From VAZQ01 sp963817135 (GTDB taxonomy: Bacteria > Pseudomonadota > Alphaproteobacteria > Rhizobiales > Xanthobacteraceae), in assembly GCA_963817135.1 (NCBI GenBank), contig CAWFNG010000015.1, forward strand, positions 1-64,000: a stretch of DNA of 64,000 bases, in the 5' to 3' direction. Below, piece by piece: positions 43,975-53,197 of the stretch. Below the pieces are notes generated by a model. That model was not told the origin of the DNA and made no database searches. It worked only from the letters and a program-made list of their open reading frames with translations. The position numbers were made by a program, and so were the translations under genes. Position 1 is the stretch's first letter. The number at the start of each line of letters is the position of its first letter.

Positions 43975-45018
43975 ATGCCTAGCCTGCCTGTCAACATGAG
44001 CCCGGGCGTGCCCGGGGCGTCGGCTGAACAAGCCGACTTGATGCGCGGCTGGGTCTCGGTTCGGCCAGGTCTTGCCGGCCTTGAGCTTAGCCGGTTGTCT
44101 CGCCCGGCGGCAGGCCGCGGAGCGGCATTGGTGCGGGTTGAAGCCTCGGCGCTGAATTTCTCCGATCTTTTGATGCTCGATGACCTCTACCAGGTCCGAC
44201 CGCCCCGGCCCTTCGTTCCCGGCCAGGAGATCGCCGGTACGGTTGTTGCCGCCGCGGAGAATTCAGGACTCGCCATAGGCGACCGGGTTGCGAGCAAGGT
44301 TGCATGGGGCGGATTCGCGCAATACGCGGTCGTGCGCGGCGACATGGCGATACGCATTCCGCAAAACATGGCCGCTTGCCACGCCGCGGCATTGCCAGTC
44401 GTCTACACGACCGCTCTGGTCGCGATCACGCAATCAACGACCGTTAGATCGGGGGAGACGGTGCTTGTCCTCGCCGCGGCCGGCGGGGTCGGGCTTGCGG
44501 CAGTGGAAGTGGCAAAACAGCGGGGTGCGCGCGTCATTGCTGCCGTGGGGGCAAGCCAGAAATGTGCGCTCGCTCGTGCCCATGGCGCCGATGAGACCGT
44601 CGACTATCGGGAGACGGAATGGAGCGATCGTGTCAAGGCAATGACCGGCGGTCGCGGCGTCGACGTGATCGTCGACCCGGTCGGAGGCGAGCTTACCAGG
44701 CAAGCGCTGCGGCTCCTGGATTGGGGTGGCCGACTTCTTATCGTAGGTTTCAGCTCGGGAGAAATTCCGCAGATTCCAGCCAACCGGTTGCTGCTGCGCC
44801 GCGCCTCGGCCATTGGCGTCTACTGGGACCACGATCGCGATGGTCCGATGTTGGCACGAATAGCGCAACAGATACTCGACTTTTCAGCCGCGGGCGTCAT
44901 TCGCCCGCATATCGGTGCGACATTCGCGTTTGAAGATCTGCCGACTGCGCTCGCGGCCCTCAGAGGTCGTAGAACTGCTGGCAAGACTATTCTCACCATA
45001 CCGCAGGAGACGACATGA
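43975..45018 (+). CDS. NADPH:quinone oxidoreductase family protein (zinc-independent MDR)
   Basis: A 347-residue medium-chain dehydrogenase/reductase. Start region ALVRVEASALNFSDLLMLDD, then PFVPGQEIAGTVVAAAEN, GDRVASKVAWGGFAQYAVV, the Rossmann motif VLVLAAAGGVGLAAVEVAKQ and GADETVDYRETEW. It lacks the catalytic and structural zinc cysteines of alcohol dehydrogenases, as in crotonase/quinone reductase members. The ATG at 43975 has GGAG three bases upstream (tight); 43996 and 44041 are alternatives. Its stop overlaps the CoA-transferase start (ATGA), so the two are coupled, probably acting on an acyl- or enoyl-CoA. Confidence 0.87.
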   Translation: MPSLPVNMSPGVPGASAEQADLMRGWVSVRPGLAGLELSRLSRPAAGRGAALVRVEASALNFSDLLMLDDLYQVRPPRPFVPGQEIAGTVVAAAENSGLAIGDRVASKVAWGGFAQYAVVRGDMAIRIPQNMAACHAAALPVVYTTALVAITQSTTVRSGETVLVLAAAGGVGLAAVEVAKQRGARVIAAVGASQKCALARAHGADETVDYRETEWSDRVKAMTGGRGVDVIVDPVGGELTRQALRLLDWGGRLLIVGFSSGEIPQIPANRLLLRRASAIGVYWDHDRDGPMLARIAQQILDFSAAGVIRPHIGATFAFEDLPTALAALRGRRTAGKTILTIPQETT

Positions 45019-46214
45019 TCAATTCCGGGGCCCGCCTGTTCTTTGGACTTCGCGTGCTCGACCTTACACGCGTCATGTCCGGGCCGTTCTGCACCGCAAT
45101 GCTGGCCGATCTCGGAGCCGAGGTGACAAAGATCGAAATGCCGGGCTTCGGCGAGGAAAGCCGGCATTTTGCGCCCCACGTGAATGGCGAAAGTACTTAT
45201 TTCGCCATGCTCAATCGGGGAAAACGCAGCATCACGGTGAACCTCAAATCATCCGATGGCGTCGAGATCGTTCGCGAGCTGGCGCGGCGCGCGGATGTGC
45301 TGGTGGAGAATTTTCGTCCGGGCGTGATGGATCGGCTGGGCCTTGGTCAGCAGGCATTGCGCGAACTCAATCCACGTCTGGTCTACGCTTCGATCTCGGG
45401 ATTCGGTCAGGACGGTCCGTTCAGGGATTGGCCTGCCTTCGATCTCGTCATTCAGGCGATGAGCGGGCTGATGAGCCTGACTGGCGAACCGGACGGCAGG
45501 GCGAACGCTGTGGGCGAGAGCATTGCCGATGTGGCAACCGGCATGTTCGCCGCATGGGGAATTGCCGCCGCCTTATACGACCGCGAACGGACCGGACAAG
45601 GTTGCTATCTCGAAGTGGCAATGCTCGATTCGATTTTCAGCATGCTGCTCACGAGTCTGGCACGGCAGCTGTATACGGATCGTGCTCCGCGCCGCGTCGG
45701 TAACCGGCATCCGGAAACCTATCCCGTCGACAGCTTTTCCACTCGCGACGGCGACATCGTGCTCGTTGCCTTCTCAGACAAGATTTTCCGGCAGCTTATG
45801 CACTGCATCGGAAGGCCGGATCTCGCCAAGGACCTGCGGTTTTCAAATAATGGGAACCGGAATTCGCATGAATCCGAGCTGAGAGAAGTCATTGCGTCCT
45901 GGACGAGCGGCTTGACGCAAGCCGAAGCGCTCGAACGCCTGCGAGAGGCAGGGGTGCCCGCGGCGCCGGTTTGGACCCTCGACCAGCTTCTGGCGAGCGG
46001 TCATGTGCAGGCGCGCGGCGCGCTGCAGGAGGGCATCAACGCTGTGCTCGGCAAAATTCCTCTGGCACCACAGCCGGTGCAGTTTTCGGACTTCTCGCGT
46101 CCATCGCAAATGCGTGCTCCAACGCTGGGCGAGGATACGGACGCAGTGCTGCGAATCGATCTCGGCCTCAACGAGAATAAGATCGCCGCATTGCGCGCGG
46201 CAAAGGCGATCTGA
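45015..46214 (+). CDS. CoA transferase family III (CaiB/BaiF)
   Basis: A 399-residue family III CoA transferase. Signatures: LRVLDLTRVMSGPFCTAMLA, DLGAEVTKIEMPGFGEESR, LNRGKRSITVNLKS, ADVLVENFRPGVMDRLGLG (catalytic aspartate expected further on in FDLVIQAMSGLMSLTGEPDG) and GQGCYLEVAMLDS. It moves CoA from an acyl-CoA donor to an organic acid. Coupled to the preceding oxidoreductase, suggesting activation followed by reduction or oxidation of a carboxylic acid. Confidence 0.94.
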   Translation: MINSGARLFFGLRVLDLTRVMSGPFCTAMLADLGAEVTKIEMPGFGEESRHFAPHVNGESTYFAMLNRGKRSITVNLKSSDGVEIVRELARRADVLVENFRPGVMDRLGLGQQALRELNPRLVYASISGFGQDGPFRDWPAFDLVIQAMSGLMSLTGEPDGRANAVGESIADVATGMFAAWGIAAALYDRERTGQGCYLEVAMLDSIFSMLLTSLARQLYTDRAPRRVGNRHPETYPVDSFSTRDGDIVLVAFSDKIFRQLMHCIGRPDLAKDLRFSNNGNRNSHESELREVIASWTSGLTQAEALERLREAGVPAAPVWTLDQLLASGHVQARGALQEGINAVLGKIPLAPQPVQFSDFSRPSQMRAPTLGEDTDAVLRIDLGLNENKIAALRAAKAI

Positions 46215-46273
46215 TTTAGTGAGCAGGGACGATCTCGGAGAGGCTTCGGATCGAGGGCCGGTGCCGCTCACGC

Positions 46274-46591
46274 TCATGGCAGCCGGTCTGTTTTCTTGTC
46301 GCCTGCGGGCTTTTGCGCTGCCTTTATTTCCTGCACGGTAGTTTGCAGATTTGTCACAGCATTTTTGAGCGAACTGATTTCATTGGCTGCCGCATTCAGC
46401 CGCTGCCCTGCTTCGAGCGCATTCTTCGTCACGAGCCGCTGCAGGAAATTGATATTGCTTTGCAGGCAACTTGTTCTCTTATCGAGCCCCGCGGCTTTTG
46501 TGCAATCCTCGATTCCGGCAATATCCTGGGCGTGCGCAAAATGGCAGCCGATCAGGACCATGCCCAAGCATACTAGTGAAGTTTTGAGCAT
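46274..46591 (-). CDS. Small periplasmic coiled-coil hypothetical protein
   Basis: A 105-residue protein with signal peptide (LVCLGMVLIGCHFAHA), a cysteine pair in IEDCTKAAGLDKRTSCLQSN and a predicted helix with heptads (RLNAAANEISSLKNAVTNLQ). The two cysteines could form a disulfide. No family recognised. Convergent with the CoA transferase gene. Confidence 0.65.
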   Translation of the reverse strand: MLKTSLVCLGMVLIGCHFAHAQDIAGIEDCTKAAGLDKRTSCLQSNINFLQRLVTKNALEAGQRLNAAANEISSLKNAVTNLQTTVQEIKAAQKPAGDKKTDRLP

Positions 46592-46795
46592 TCTTTTCTC
46601 CGTTGTTGGGCCCCGAGACCGCTTCCCGCGTCGAGAGCGGGATGATTTCTGGTCGGCGTATAGTATTGTAGAGTCTGCGCGAGTTCATCCCCGATTGTGA
46701 ACCGGCGCCCATGCCGCGGATCGCCTTGCCTCGATCTTGAATTTTCGCCTTGGGCCCACGATTTTCCTGGCAGACCCCCGACACGAGGCCACGTA

Positions 46796-47359
46796 ATGGG
46801 CCAGATAGCGCACCACTATCTCATTTTCGAAACCGCCAGCGGTTTCTGCGGCATCGCCTGGAACAATGGTGGCATCACGCGGTTCCAGCTGCCGACAAAA
46901 AGCGCCGAAGCGACCGAACGAATTCTGCTGCGCCGGGTGCCCGACGCCAAATCCGGTCCCCCCACCCCGGAGATGGTCGAGGCAGTCGCCGCTGTGAAGC
47001 GCTATTTCGCGGGTGAGAGGACGGACTTTTCCAAGTTCAAGCTCGACCTCAATGACCAGGATGCATTCTTCAAGCAAATCTATGCTGCGGCCCGGCAGGT
47101 TGGATGGGGCCATACGACAACCTATGGCGCTCTGGCAAAGGAAGTTGGTGCCGGGCCGGAGGCCGCGCGCGACGTCGGTCAAGCCATGGCCAGGAATCCG
47201 GTGCCGCTGATCATTCCGTGCCACAGGGTCTTGGCGGCCGGCGGCAAGGTCGGTGGTTTTTCGGCACCGGGCGGCTCTGCGGCCAAGATGCGCATGCTCG
47301 AACTCGAGGGGGTTCAAGTCGAGCCGCCGCGGCCCGTTCAACAGTCTTTTGGGTTTTAA
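46796..47359 (+). CDS. ogt: Methylated-DNA--protein-cysteine methyltransferase
   Basis: A 187-residue repair protein that removes O6-alkyl groups from guanine by transfer to its own cysteine. The active site is IIPCHRVLAAGG; the DNA-binding helix is VGWGHTTTYGALAKEVG with ARDVGQAMARNP; GGFSAPGGSAAKMRMLELEG closes the domain. It lacks an N-terminal Ada domain. The start at 46796 fits the family; the frame open from 46697 adds unrelated residues. Confidence 0.93.
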   Translation: MGQIAHHYLIFETASGFCGIAWNNGGITRFQLPTKSAEATERILLRRVPDAKSGPPTPEMVEAVAAVKRYFAGERTDFSKFKLDLNDQDAFFKQIYAAARQVGWGHTTTYGALAKEVGAGPEAARDVGQAMARNPVPLIIPCHRVLAAGGKVGGFSAPGGSAAKMRMLELEGVQVEPPRPVQQSFGF

Positions 47360-47565
47360 ATTGGTGATCTTCGAGTACTGACGAACCATCCGCTTCGCAG
47401 CTCAAACGTCGAGCTAATCTGAACCGATCCGATGCACTTCCGATGAGTGCAGCGCCCCAAAACGGCGCGCGGCAACATTCCCCGCTGTGACCCAATTCCG
47501 ATACAGCCAGCACGCGATATGATAGTCTTTCTGCCCGGGGCTCCAACTTCCTTGAGAACGCTGCA

Positions 47566-49515
47566 ATGGACGAGTCCAGGTCGGTACGATTCCTCAGCCA
47601 GGTAAGCCAGCCGGTTCGCACTTCGGCAGTTACACCCGTGTTGATGGCCGCAGTGCTGGTGACAGCATTATACTTCGGCCGCGAAGTTTTGGTGCCGATT
47701 GCACTGGCGGTATTGATGAGCTTCGTGCTGGCACCGCTGGTCGGGCTGTTACAGCGCTTGCGCGTTCCACGAGTTGCAGCTGTGTTGCTTGTGGTGCTTG
47801 TCGCTTTTTCCGCCGTATTCGCGCTCGGTGGCTTGATGGCGTCGCAGATCAACCAATTAGCAAACGACCTGCCACGCTATCAGTCGACACTTAGCGATAA
47901 AATTCAGGGCTTGCGGGGCGCGGCGGCAGGCACCGGCACTTTGGAGCGTGCGTCTGAGGTGTTACATAGCTTGCGCCAGGAACTCGACCGGCCCAACCTC
48001 GATTTGCAAACGCCGGCAAGAACGCTTGGTGATGCCGCCGCACCCGTAAAACCGATACCTGTAGAGGTGCACCAGCCTAATCCTGGTGCATTGCAAACGC
48101 TAGCCGCACTGATCACGCCATTGATTCATCCGTTGGCGACAACGGGAATCGTCGTGGTCTTCGTAATTTTCATTCTCATACAGCAGCAAGACCTGCGAAA
48201 CCGGCTCGTCCGCCTTGCCGGCTCACAAGACCTCCACCGCACCACCGCCGCAATGGACGATGCCGGTAAACGTCTGAGCCGGCTTTTTCTGACACAACTG
48301 ATGCTCAATGCGGGTTTTGGCATCGTGATCGGGACGGGCCTTTGGTTGATCGGCGTGCCGCGTGCGCCTCTATGGGGCATGCTGGCCATGATCTTGCGCT
48401 TCGTTCCATACATCGGCGCAATCATTGCGGCGATATTCCCGTTAGTGCTGGCAGCGGCGGTCGGGCCCGGCTGGTCGATGGTGCTTTGGACGGCTGCACT
48501 GTTCATTGTCGTGGAGCCGATCATCGGTCATGGTATTGAACCTTTGCTCTATGGTCAGAGTAGTGGGCTATCGCCGGTTGCCGTGGTCGCGTCGGCAACG
48601 TTCTGGACCTGGATATGGGGTCCCATCGGGCTGGTGCTCGCCACTCCGTTGACAATATGCCTGGTCGTGCTTGGCAGACATGTGGATCGGCTGAAGTTTC
48701 TCTATGTGCTCTTGGGCGATCAGCCGGCCTTGACCCCCGCGGAAATCGTCTATCAGCGCATGCTTGCAGGCGATCCCGTGGAGGCGACCGAACAGGCTCA
48801 GAGATTCCTCAAGGAAAGGCCGCTAATTGAATATTATGACGAAGTGCTCATGCGCGGTCTTAAGCTCGCGCAGTCCGATGCGGAACGAGGTTCGTTGGAC
48901 CAGGAGCGCATGCAGCGCATTCGCGACGCCGTCGCCGAAATTGTCGACGACCTGAGCCCCCATCAGGACAAGCCCGAAGTATCTTCCGCGCCGGAAATCG
49001 AGGGCCCCCTCGCGCAAATCAGCAAAGCTGAAGCGGCAGAGCTAAACACCGCGCCTGAATTGCCGGAGCGCTGGCGCGAAGGTGTGCCGGTGCTGTGCAT
49101 TCCCGGGGTCGGTCTGCTCGACGAAGCAGCCGCAATCACCCTTGCTCAGCTGATCCAACGCCATGGCATCGGCGCCATCGCCAAGGAAGCGGATGCCCTG
49201 TCAATGTCGAAGATATTTGCGCTCGACACGCAAGGCGTGGTCCTGGTGTGCCTTTGCTACATGGGAAACGCAACGCCCGCACAGGTTCGCTACGCGGCGC
49301 GGCGCATTCATCGCAAGGCGCCCGCGGCGCTCACCTTGATATGCTTGCTGAACGAGACCGACAGGATTGAAGACGCCCAGGCCATGCAGCTTCCCCCTGG
49401 CACCGGTGTCGTGCAAGGCTCGCTCGCTGATACGTTGCAGCGAATTCTAGACGTTGCAAATGGCAAGACTGCTGCATTCCCGACCTCCGAGATCTCGCTC
49501 TCGCAGACCGCATAA
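47566..49515 (+). CDS. AI-2E (PerM) family transporter with long cytoplasmic C-terminal domain
   Basis: A 649-residue protein. Residues 30-380 hold about eight membrane helices with PerM features: FGREVLVPIALAVLMSFVLA, QQQDLRNRLVRLAG, LTQLMLNAGFGIVIGTGLWL, RFVPYIGAIIAAIFPLVLAA and GPIGLVLATPLTICLVVLGR. Most family members end about there; this one continues for about 270 residues with a helical part (PAEIVYQRMLAGDPVEATEQ) and a beta-alpha domain (VPVLCIPGVGLLDEAAAITL, VLVCLCYMGNATPAQVRYAA). The family exports autoinducer-2 in E. coli but other members are ion or unknown permeases. Confidence 0.88.
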   Translation: MDESRSVRFLSQVSQPVRTSAVTPVLMAAVLVTALYFGREVLVPIALAVLMSFVLAPLVGLLQRLRVPRVAAVLLVVLVAFSAVFALGGLMASQINQLANDLPRYQSTLSDKIQGLRGAAAGTGTLERASEVLHSLRQELDRPNLDLQTPARTLGDAAAPVKPIPVEVHQPNPGALQTLAALITPLIHPLATTGIVVVFVIFILIQQQDLRNRLVRLAGSQDLHRTTAAMDDAGKRLSRLFLTQLMLNAGFGIVIGTGLWLIGVPRAPLWGMLAMILRFVPYIGAIIAAIFPLVLAAAVGPGWSMVLWTAALFIVVEPIIGHGIEPLLYGQSSGLSPVAVVASATFWTWIWGPIGLVLATPLTICLVVLGRHVDRLKFLYVLLGDQPALTPAEIVYQRMLAGDPVEATEQAQRFLKERPLIEYYDEVLMRGLKLAQSDAERGSLDQERMQRIRDAVAEIVDDLSPHQDKPEVSSAPEIEGPLAQISKAEAAELNTAPELPERWREGVPVLCIPGVGLLDEAAAITLAQLIQRHGIGAIAKEADALSMSKIFALDTQGVVLVCLCYMGNATPAQVRYAARRIHRKAPAALTLICLLNETDRIEDAQAMQLPPGTGVVQGSLADTLQRILDVANGKTAAFPTSEISLSQTA

Positions 49516-49585
49516 TCAATTACATCCGCTCGCAAATCGGTTTGTTAGGGAGCGGTTTTCCCGATACCACCGTCCATGGTTCTTT

Positions 49586-49607
49586 AGTTCGGGCCGGTTT
49601 GCGGCGG
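49586..49607. repeat. 22-bp direct repeat, left copy
   Basis: Begins AGTTCGGGCCGG and ends TTTGCGGCGG; identical to 51279-51300. Read on the minus strand it encodes PPQTGPN followed by a stop, as does the right copy, which is the true 3' end of a binding-protein gene. Confidence 0.85.
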
Positions 49608-49662
49608 TCCCCGCGCGGGGTCCGTGGTAGGCTTGCCTGCGCATAGACGGAAGATTGTCATC

Positions 49663-50385
49663 ATGCCAGCCCGCGCCCGGCTCGGCTTTCTCATCCCGCC
49701 CGGAAATCCGACGGTCGAGCCGGAAATGATTGAAATGGCGCCGCCGGGCGTTACGGTGCATTTCTCGCGCATGGTCGCGCACGGTCCAACCGGAACGCTT
49801 GAAGGACAGGAAGAACGCAACCTCACCCAGATCAAGCACATCGGCGAAAGCGCAGCACTCCTCGCCATGGTCAAGCCTGACGTCATCATGCTTGCCCACA
49901 CCGCAACCAGCTACACGCTTGGCCGACACGCCGAGGCCGAGCTGGTACAACGTCTGCGAAATCAATGCGGGACGGCAGTCGCGACGGCGTTCGGCAGCGT
50001 GATCGCCGCCCTCAAGATACTCGGCGTGACGCGAGTGGCACTCGGCACGCCCTATAACCAGGAGACGACGCTTAAGGGCAAGGCGCTTTTGCAGGAGCAC
50101 GGCTTGCAGGTGGTGAGCCACGGCCGGCTCGAGAATGTGACGAATATCTACGACGAGACGCCGGAACGGGCGCGTGCGCTCGGGCGCGCCGTGGATACCC
50201 AGGCCGCGGAGGCGGTTTTTCTCAGTGGGCTCGGCATGCCCACCATCTCCATCCTCGAGACCCTCGAGCGGGACCTCGGCAAGCCGGCGATCTCCGCAGC
50301 CTCGGCAATGATGTGGCAGGCGTTGCGTCTGGCCGGGGTGCGCGAACGCGTGTCCGGCTATGGCCGGCTGCTTGCGTCCGCGTAG
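49663..50385 (+). CDS. Maleate isomerase / arylmalonate decarboxylase-like protein (Asp/Glu racemase superfamily)
   Basis: A 240-residue protein. Superfamily features: LGFLIPPGNPTVEPEMIEMA, HFSRMVAHGPTGTLEGQE, KPDVIMLAHTATSYTLG, TAVATAFGSVIAALKILGV and AVFLSGLGMPTISILETLER. Known maleate isomerases use a cysteine in each half (an ACTxxS-type and an SCxxMP-type site). Here these read HTATSY and SGLGMP, so neither catalytic cysteine seems present. Seventeen bases separate it from the LLM gene, so they form a two-gene operon. The chemistry is therefore uncertain. Confidence 0.8.
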   Translation: MPARARLGFLIPPGNPTVEPEMIEMAPPGVTVHFSRMVAHGPTGTLEGQEERNLTQIKHIGESAALLAMVKPDVIMLAHTATSYTLGRHAEAELVQRLRNQCGTAVATAFGSVIAALKILGVTRVALGTPYNQETTLKGKALLQEHGLQVVSHGRLENVTNIYDETPERARALGRAVDTQAAEAVFLSGLGMPTISILETLERDLGKPAISAASAMMWQALRLAGVRERVSGYGRLLASA

Positions 50386-50402
50386 CTATTTCGAAGGCTG
50401 CC

Positions 50403-51260
50403 ATGCAACCCAATGCCTTTTTCCCTTCGCTTGATATTGGGACAGACCCCGCCAAGATCCGCGATTGGGCGCAGGCAGCGGAAGATCTTGGATACGCGTA
50501 TATCGAAGTCCCCGATCACGTCTTCGGAGCGAAGGGTCGGGATGGCTGGGTGCCGCTTTACAATGAGAAGGACCCTTTCCACGAGACTTTCGTCACGCTT
50601 GGTTTTCTGGCCGCGGTCACCAAGACCATTGGGCTTTCGACCGGCATTCTGATCGCGCCGCAACGGCAAACAGGCGTCATTGCCAAGCAGGCGGCCGAGG
50701 CTGATCTCTTGAGCGGTGGGCGCCTGCGGCTTGGCATCGGTCTGGGATGGAATCACGTCGAGTACGAAGCGCTCGGCATGGAGTGGAAGACACGCGGCGC
50801 CCGCCAGGCCGAACAGGTCGAGGTGCTCCGTCGCCTTTGGTCGGGAGACGTCGTGAATTTCACCGGGCGATTTCACCATCTCAAGGACGTCAGTATCGTG
50901 CCACCGCCGGTGCAGCATCCGATCCCGATCTGGTTTGGCGGTTCATCGGACGCCGTTGTGACGCGTGCCGCTCGGCTCGGCGACGGTTGGATGCCGATCA
51001 TGGCGCCCGACGCGCAGGCCGAGCAAAAGCTTGGCGCGTTGCGGGAGCAGCTCAAGTCGTTTGGACGCGACCCGGCTAAGTTCGGCATCGAGGCTTGGCT
51101 GCGCATGCATGGTCCGGACCAGCAAGGCTGGGCGGACGCGGTGGACGGCTGGCGCCGGCTCGGTGCCGACATGGTGATGCTCTACCCCATGTACCGCATC
51201 CCGAGGATCGAGGATCACATCAAGACCTTACGACGGTTCAAGGAGCTCGTAAGCGGATAG
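50403..51260 (+). CDS. LLM class flavin-dependent oxidoreductase
   Basis: A 285-residue luciferase-like TIM-barrel protein: DWAQAAEDLGYAYIEVPDHV, LGFLAAVTKTIGLSTGILIA, QAAEADLLSGGRLRLGIGLG, WNHVEYEALGMEW and PIPIWFGGSSDAVVTRAARL. Uses reduced FMN or F420; substrate unknown. Shorter than the bacterial luciferases and typical of F420-type relatives. Co-transcribed with the maleate isomerase-like gene. Confidence 0.9.
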   Translation: MQPNAFFPSLDIGTDPAKIRDWAQAAEDLGYAYIEVPDHVFGAKGRDGWVPLYNEKDPFHETFVTLGFLAAVTKTIGLSTGILIAPQRQTGVIAKQAAEADLLSGGRLRLGIGLGWNHVEYEALGMEWKTRGARQAEQVEVLRRLWSGDVVNFTGRFHHLKDVSIVPPPVQHPIPIWFGGSSDAVVTRAARLGDGWMPIMAPDAQAEQKLGALREQLKSFGRDPAKFGIEAWLRMHGPDQQGWADAVDGWRRLGADMVMLYPMYRIPRIEDHIKTLRRFKELVSG

Positions 51261-51276
51261 CTTCCATACCGGGCGT

Positions 51277-52320
51277 TCAGTTCGGGCCGGTTTGCGGCGG
51301 AACGAATTCATCGCCGGTCGGCACGAACGCGTTGGTGTAGAGTTGCTCAGCCTCGAGCGGGCTTGTCACTCCGCCATACTGCTTGAGCGCCACGACCGTC
51401 TCTGCCCAATCCTTCTCCGACATCCATCCAAGCGGCTTGCCCGCAGTGTTGGGCGTCACCCAGGTCGTGAACGACAGTTCCGCCTCGCGTCGCGAGATCG
51501 CCGGCACCGTCGCTTCGGAGAATTTCTTGACGATGGCGGCGAGTTCATCGGGATGCGAACGGCCGTATAGGAAGCCCCTGATACTCGCGGCGACAAAGGA
51601 CCGGATGATCTCGGGATCCTCCTTGATGAGATCGGAATGAACAATGATGCCGTTGCTTACCGCGGTGACGCCGCAATCGGCATACCAGAGGATCCGAGCC
51701 TTTTTGTTGCCGCGAATCTCGATGCTGGGCACGTAGCCCTGGGCATAGCCGGCAATCGCGTCGACTTGTCCTGCGATCAGAGCCGCAGTGCCGCCCGCGG
51801 GATCGATATTGGTCAGCCGAATCTTGCTCGCATCAAGACCGCAGCCCTTCACGAAGGCGGGCCACTGCTGAAACTGAGTTCCTCCAGGCGGGCTGGCAAT
51901 GGTCTTGCCCTCGAGGTCCTTTGCGGTCTTGATGTCCGAATCCTCCAGCACAATGATCGCGGTCGGATTGCGCCGGAAAATTCCGGCGACCATCCTGATG
52001 TTCATTCCCTTCGATACGCTGTTGCCGACGACAAACCCGTCCGCGAAGCCGAACTGCGTCGCCTTGCTGGCGACAAGTTGCGCGGTGCTGCCCGATCCCT
52101 TGCCGGGACCGATTTCGACGGCAAGGCCGGCTTGCTCGTAGAAACCCTTCTCCTGCGCGATCATGAAACCTGCGTTCGGGCCCTGAAAGAGCCAGTCGAG
52201 ACGCATTGTCACTTGCCGCCTTTGGGCGTGCGCGGGACGCGCGAGCGCTTCGACCGCAAGGCCGGCGGCTACGCCCGCTTGCCGCAGAAATCGTCGTCTG
52301 GATGTCGGTTTGCCCAACAT
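51277..52320 (-). CDS. ABC transporter substrate-binding protein (NMT1/SsuA type), Tat-exported
   Basis: A 347-residue binding protein with a twin-arginine signal (SRRRFLRQAGVAAGLAVEAL). Body: MRLDWLFQGPNAGFMIAQEK, GLAVEIGPGKGSGSTAQLVA, FGFADGFVVGNSVSKG, GKTIASPPGGTQFQQWPAFV and DAIAGYAQGYVPSIEI. The SRPBCC-free C-terminus ends PPQTGPN inside the right copy of the 22-bp repeat. No permease or ATPase is adjacent. Ligand unknown; relatives bind thiamine precursors, riboflavin or sulfonates. Confidence 0.9.
   Translation of the reverse strand: MLGKPTSRRRFLRQAGVAAGLAVEALARPAHAQRRQVTMRLDWLFQGPNAGFMIAQEKGFYEQAGLAVEIGPGKGSGSTAQLVASKATQFGFADGFVVGNSVSKGMNIRMVAGIFRRNPTAIIVLEDSDIKTAKDLEGKTIASPPGGTQFQQWPAFVKGCGLDASKIRLTNIDPAGGTAALIAGQVDAIAGYAQGYVPSIEIRGNKKARILWYADCGVTAVSNGIIVHSDLIKEDPEIIRSFVAASIRGFLYGRSHPDELAAIVKKFSEATVPAISRREAELSFTTWVTPNTAGKPLGWMSEKDWAETVVALKQYGGVTSPLEAEQLYTNAFVPTGDEFVPPQTGPN
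51279..51300. repeat. 22-bp direct repeat, right copy
   Basis: Identical to 49586-49607; overlaps the 3' end of the minus-strand binding-protein gene. The two copies bracket the maleate isomerase-like/LLM operon (about 1.7 kb). Confidence 0.85.
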
Positions 52321-52396
52321 GCGCCGAGGCTTCCATAGAATACCGAAGGGGTCAACGCGCGGCAGCGTGAAGAGCCTCGACCGTGGTCGGGCACTC

Positions 52397-53161
52397 TCAG
52401 ACGGCGAGTGCCTCCATAATCAGGTTCGTGATCGCATCGGGTTGTGAGATCAGCGCCAGGTGGCTCGCATCGATCTCGATCGTCTTCGCGCCCATCCGCT
52501 TGGCCATGAAGCGCTCCAGGTCGGGATTGATCGTCCGGTCTTGGATGGACACGGCATAGAAGGACGGCTTGGTGCGCCAAGCGGCATTCGTCGTCTTTTC
52601 GGTCGTCAGCGACTTCTTGAACGGCTGCTGAACCGCGTAGAGAACGCGCGCCTCCTCCGGCGGCAGGTCGCCCGCGAAGTCGTGCAGAAAAGCCTTCTCC
52701 GACAACTGGCCCCAGTCGTCGTTGAAGACAATGCCGGCTGTGGCCGGGGGTGTCGGATAGTTCTTTGCCAGCGCCGTATAGTCCTCGCCGGCATCGGGTG
52801 CCCGCGCAGCGACGTAGACGAGGGCGGCGATCTTCGGGTCCAGCCCCACCTCCGACACGATCATTCCGGAGAAGGAGTGACCGACGAGCACCGTTGGACC
52901 CGACTGCGCCGAGATCGCCCGCCGCGCGGCCTCCGACGCCTCATGCAGCGAGGTCAGAGGGTTCTGCACACTGGTGCAGTTGATGCCCTTCGGCTGGAGG
53001 CGGGCGATGACCTTAGACCAGCAGGAGCCGTCTGCGAACAGTCCGTGTACGAAGACGACATTCTTCGTCTTCAGCGATGTCTGGGCGCTGGCAACTCGAT
53101 TAAGCACGGGAAAAGCGGCCACGGCGGCGGCGGCCCCGATCAATGTCCGTCGATTCATCAT
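52397..53161 (-). CDS. Secreted alpha/beta hydrolase
   Basis: A 254-residue alpha/beta-hydrolase with a Tat-like signal (NRRTLIGAAAAVAAFPVL to ASA). The oxyanion region is VVFVHGLFADGSCWSKVI, the nucleophile elbow GHSFSG, and the catalytic histidine probably IDASHLALISQP near the C-terminus. Similar to EstC/salicylate esterase-type small hydrolases. GGAGACG precedes the start. Substrate unknown, periplasmic by the signal. Confidence 0.88.
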   Translation of the reverse strand: MMNRRTLIGAAAAVAAFPVLNRVASAQTSLKTKNVVFVHGLFADGSCWSKVIARLQPKGINCTSVQNPLTSLHEASEAARRAISAQSGPTVLVGHSFSGMIVSEVGLDPKIAALVYVAARAPDAGEDYTALAKNYPTPPATAGIVFNDDWGQLSEKAFLHDFAGDLPPEEARVLYAVQQPFKKSLTTEKTTNAAWRTKPSFYAVSIQDRTINPDLERFMAKRMGAKTIEIDASHLALISQPDAITNLIMEALAV

Positions 53162-53197
53162 CGTCTCCAATTGAACCACTGCCTATTAAGCGACACG

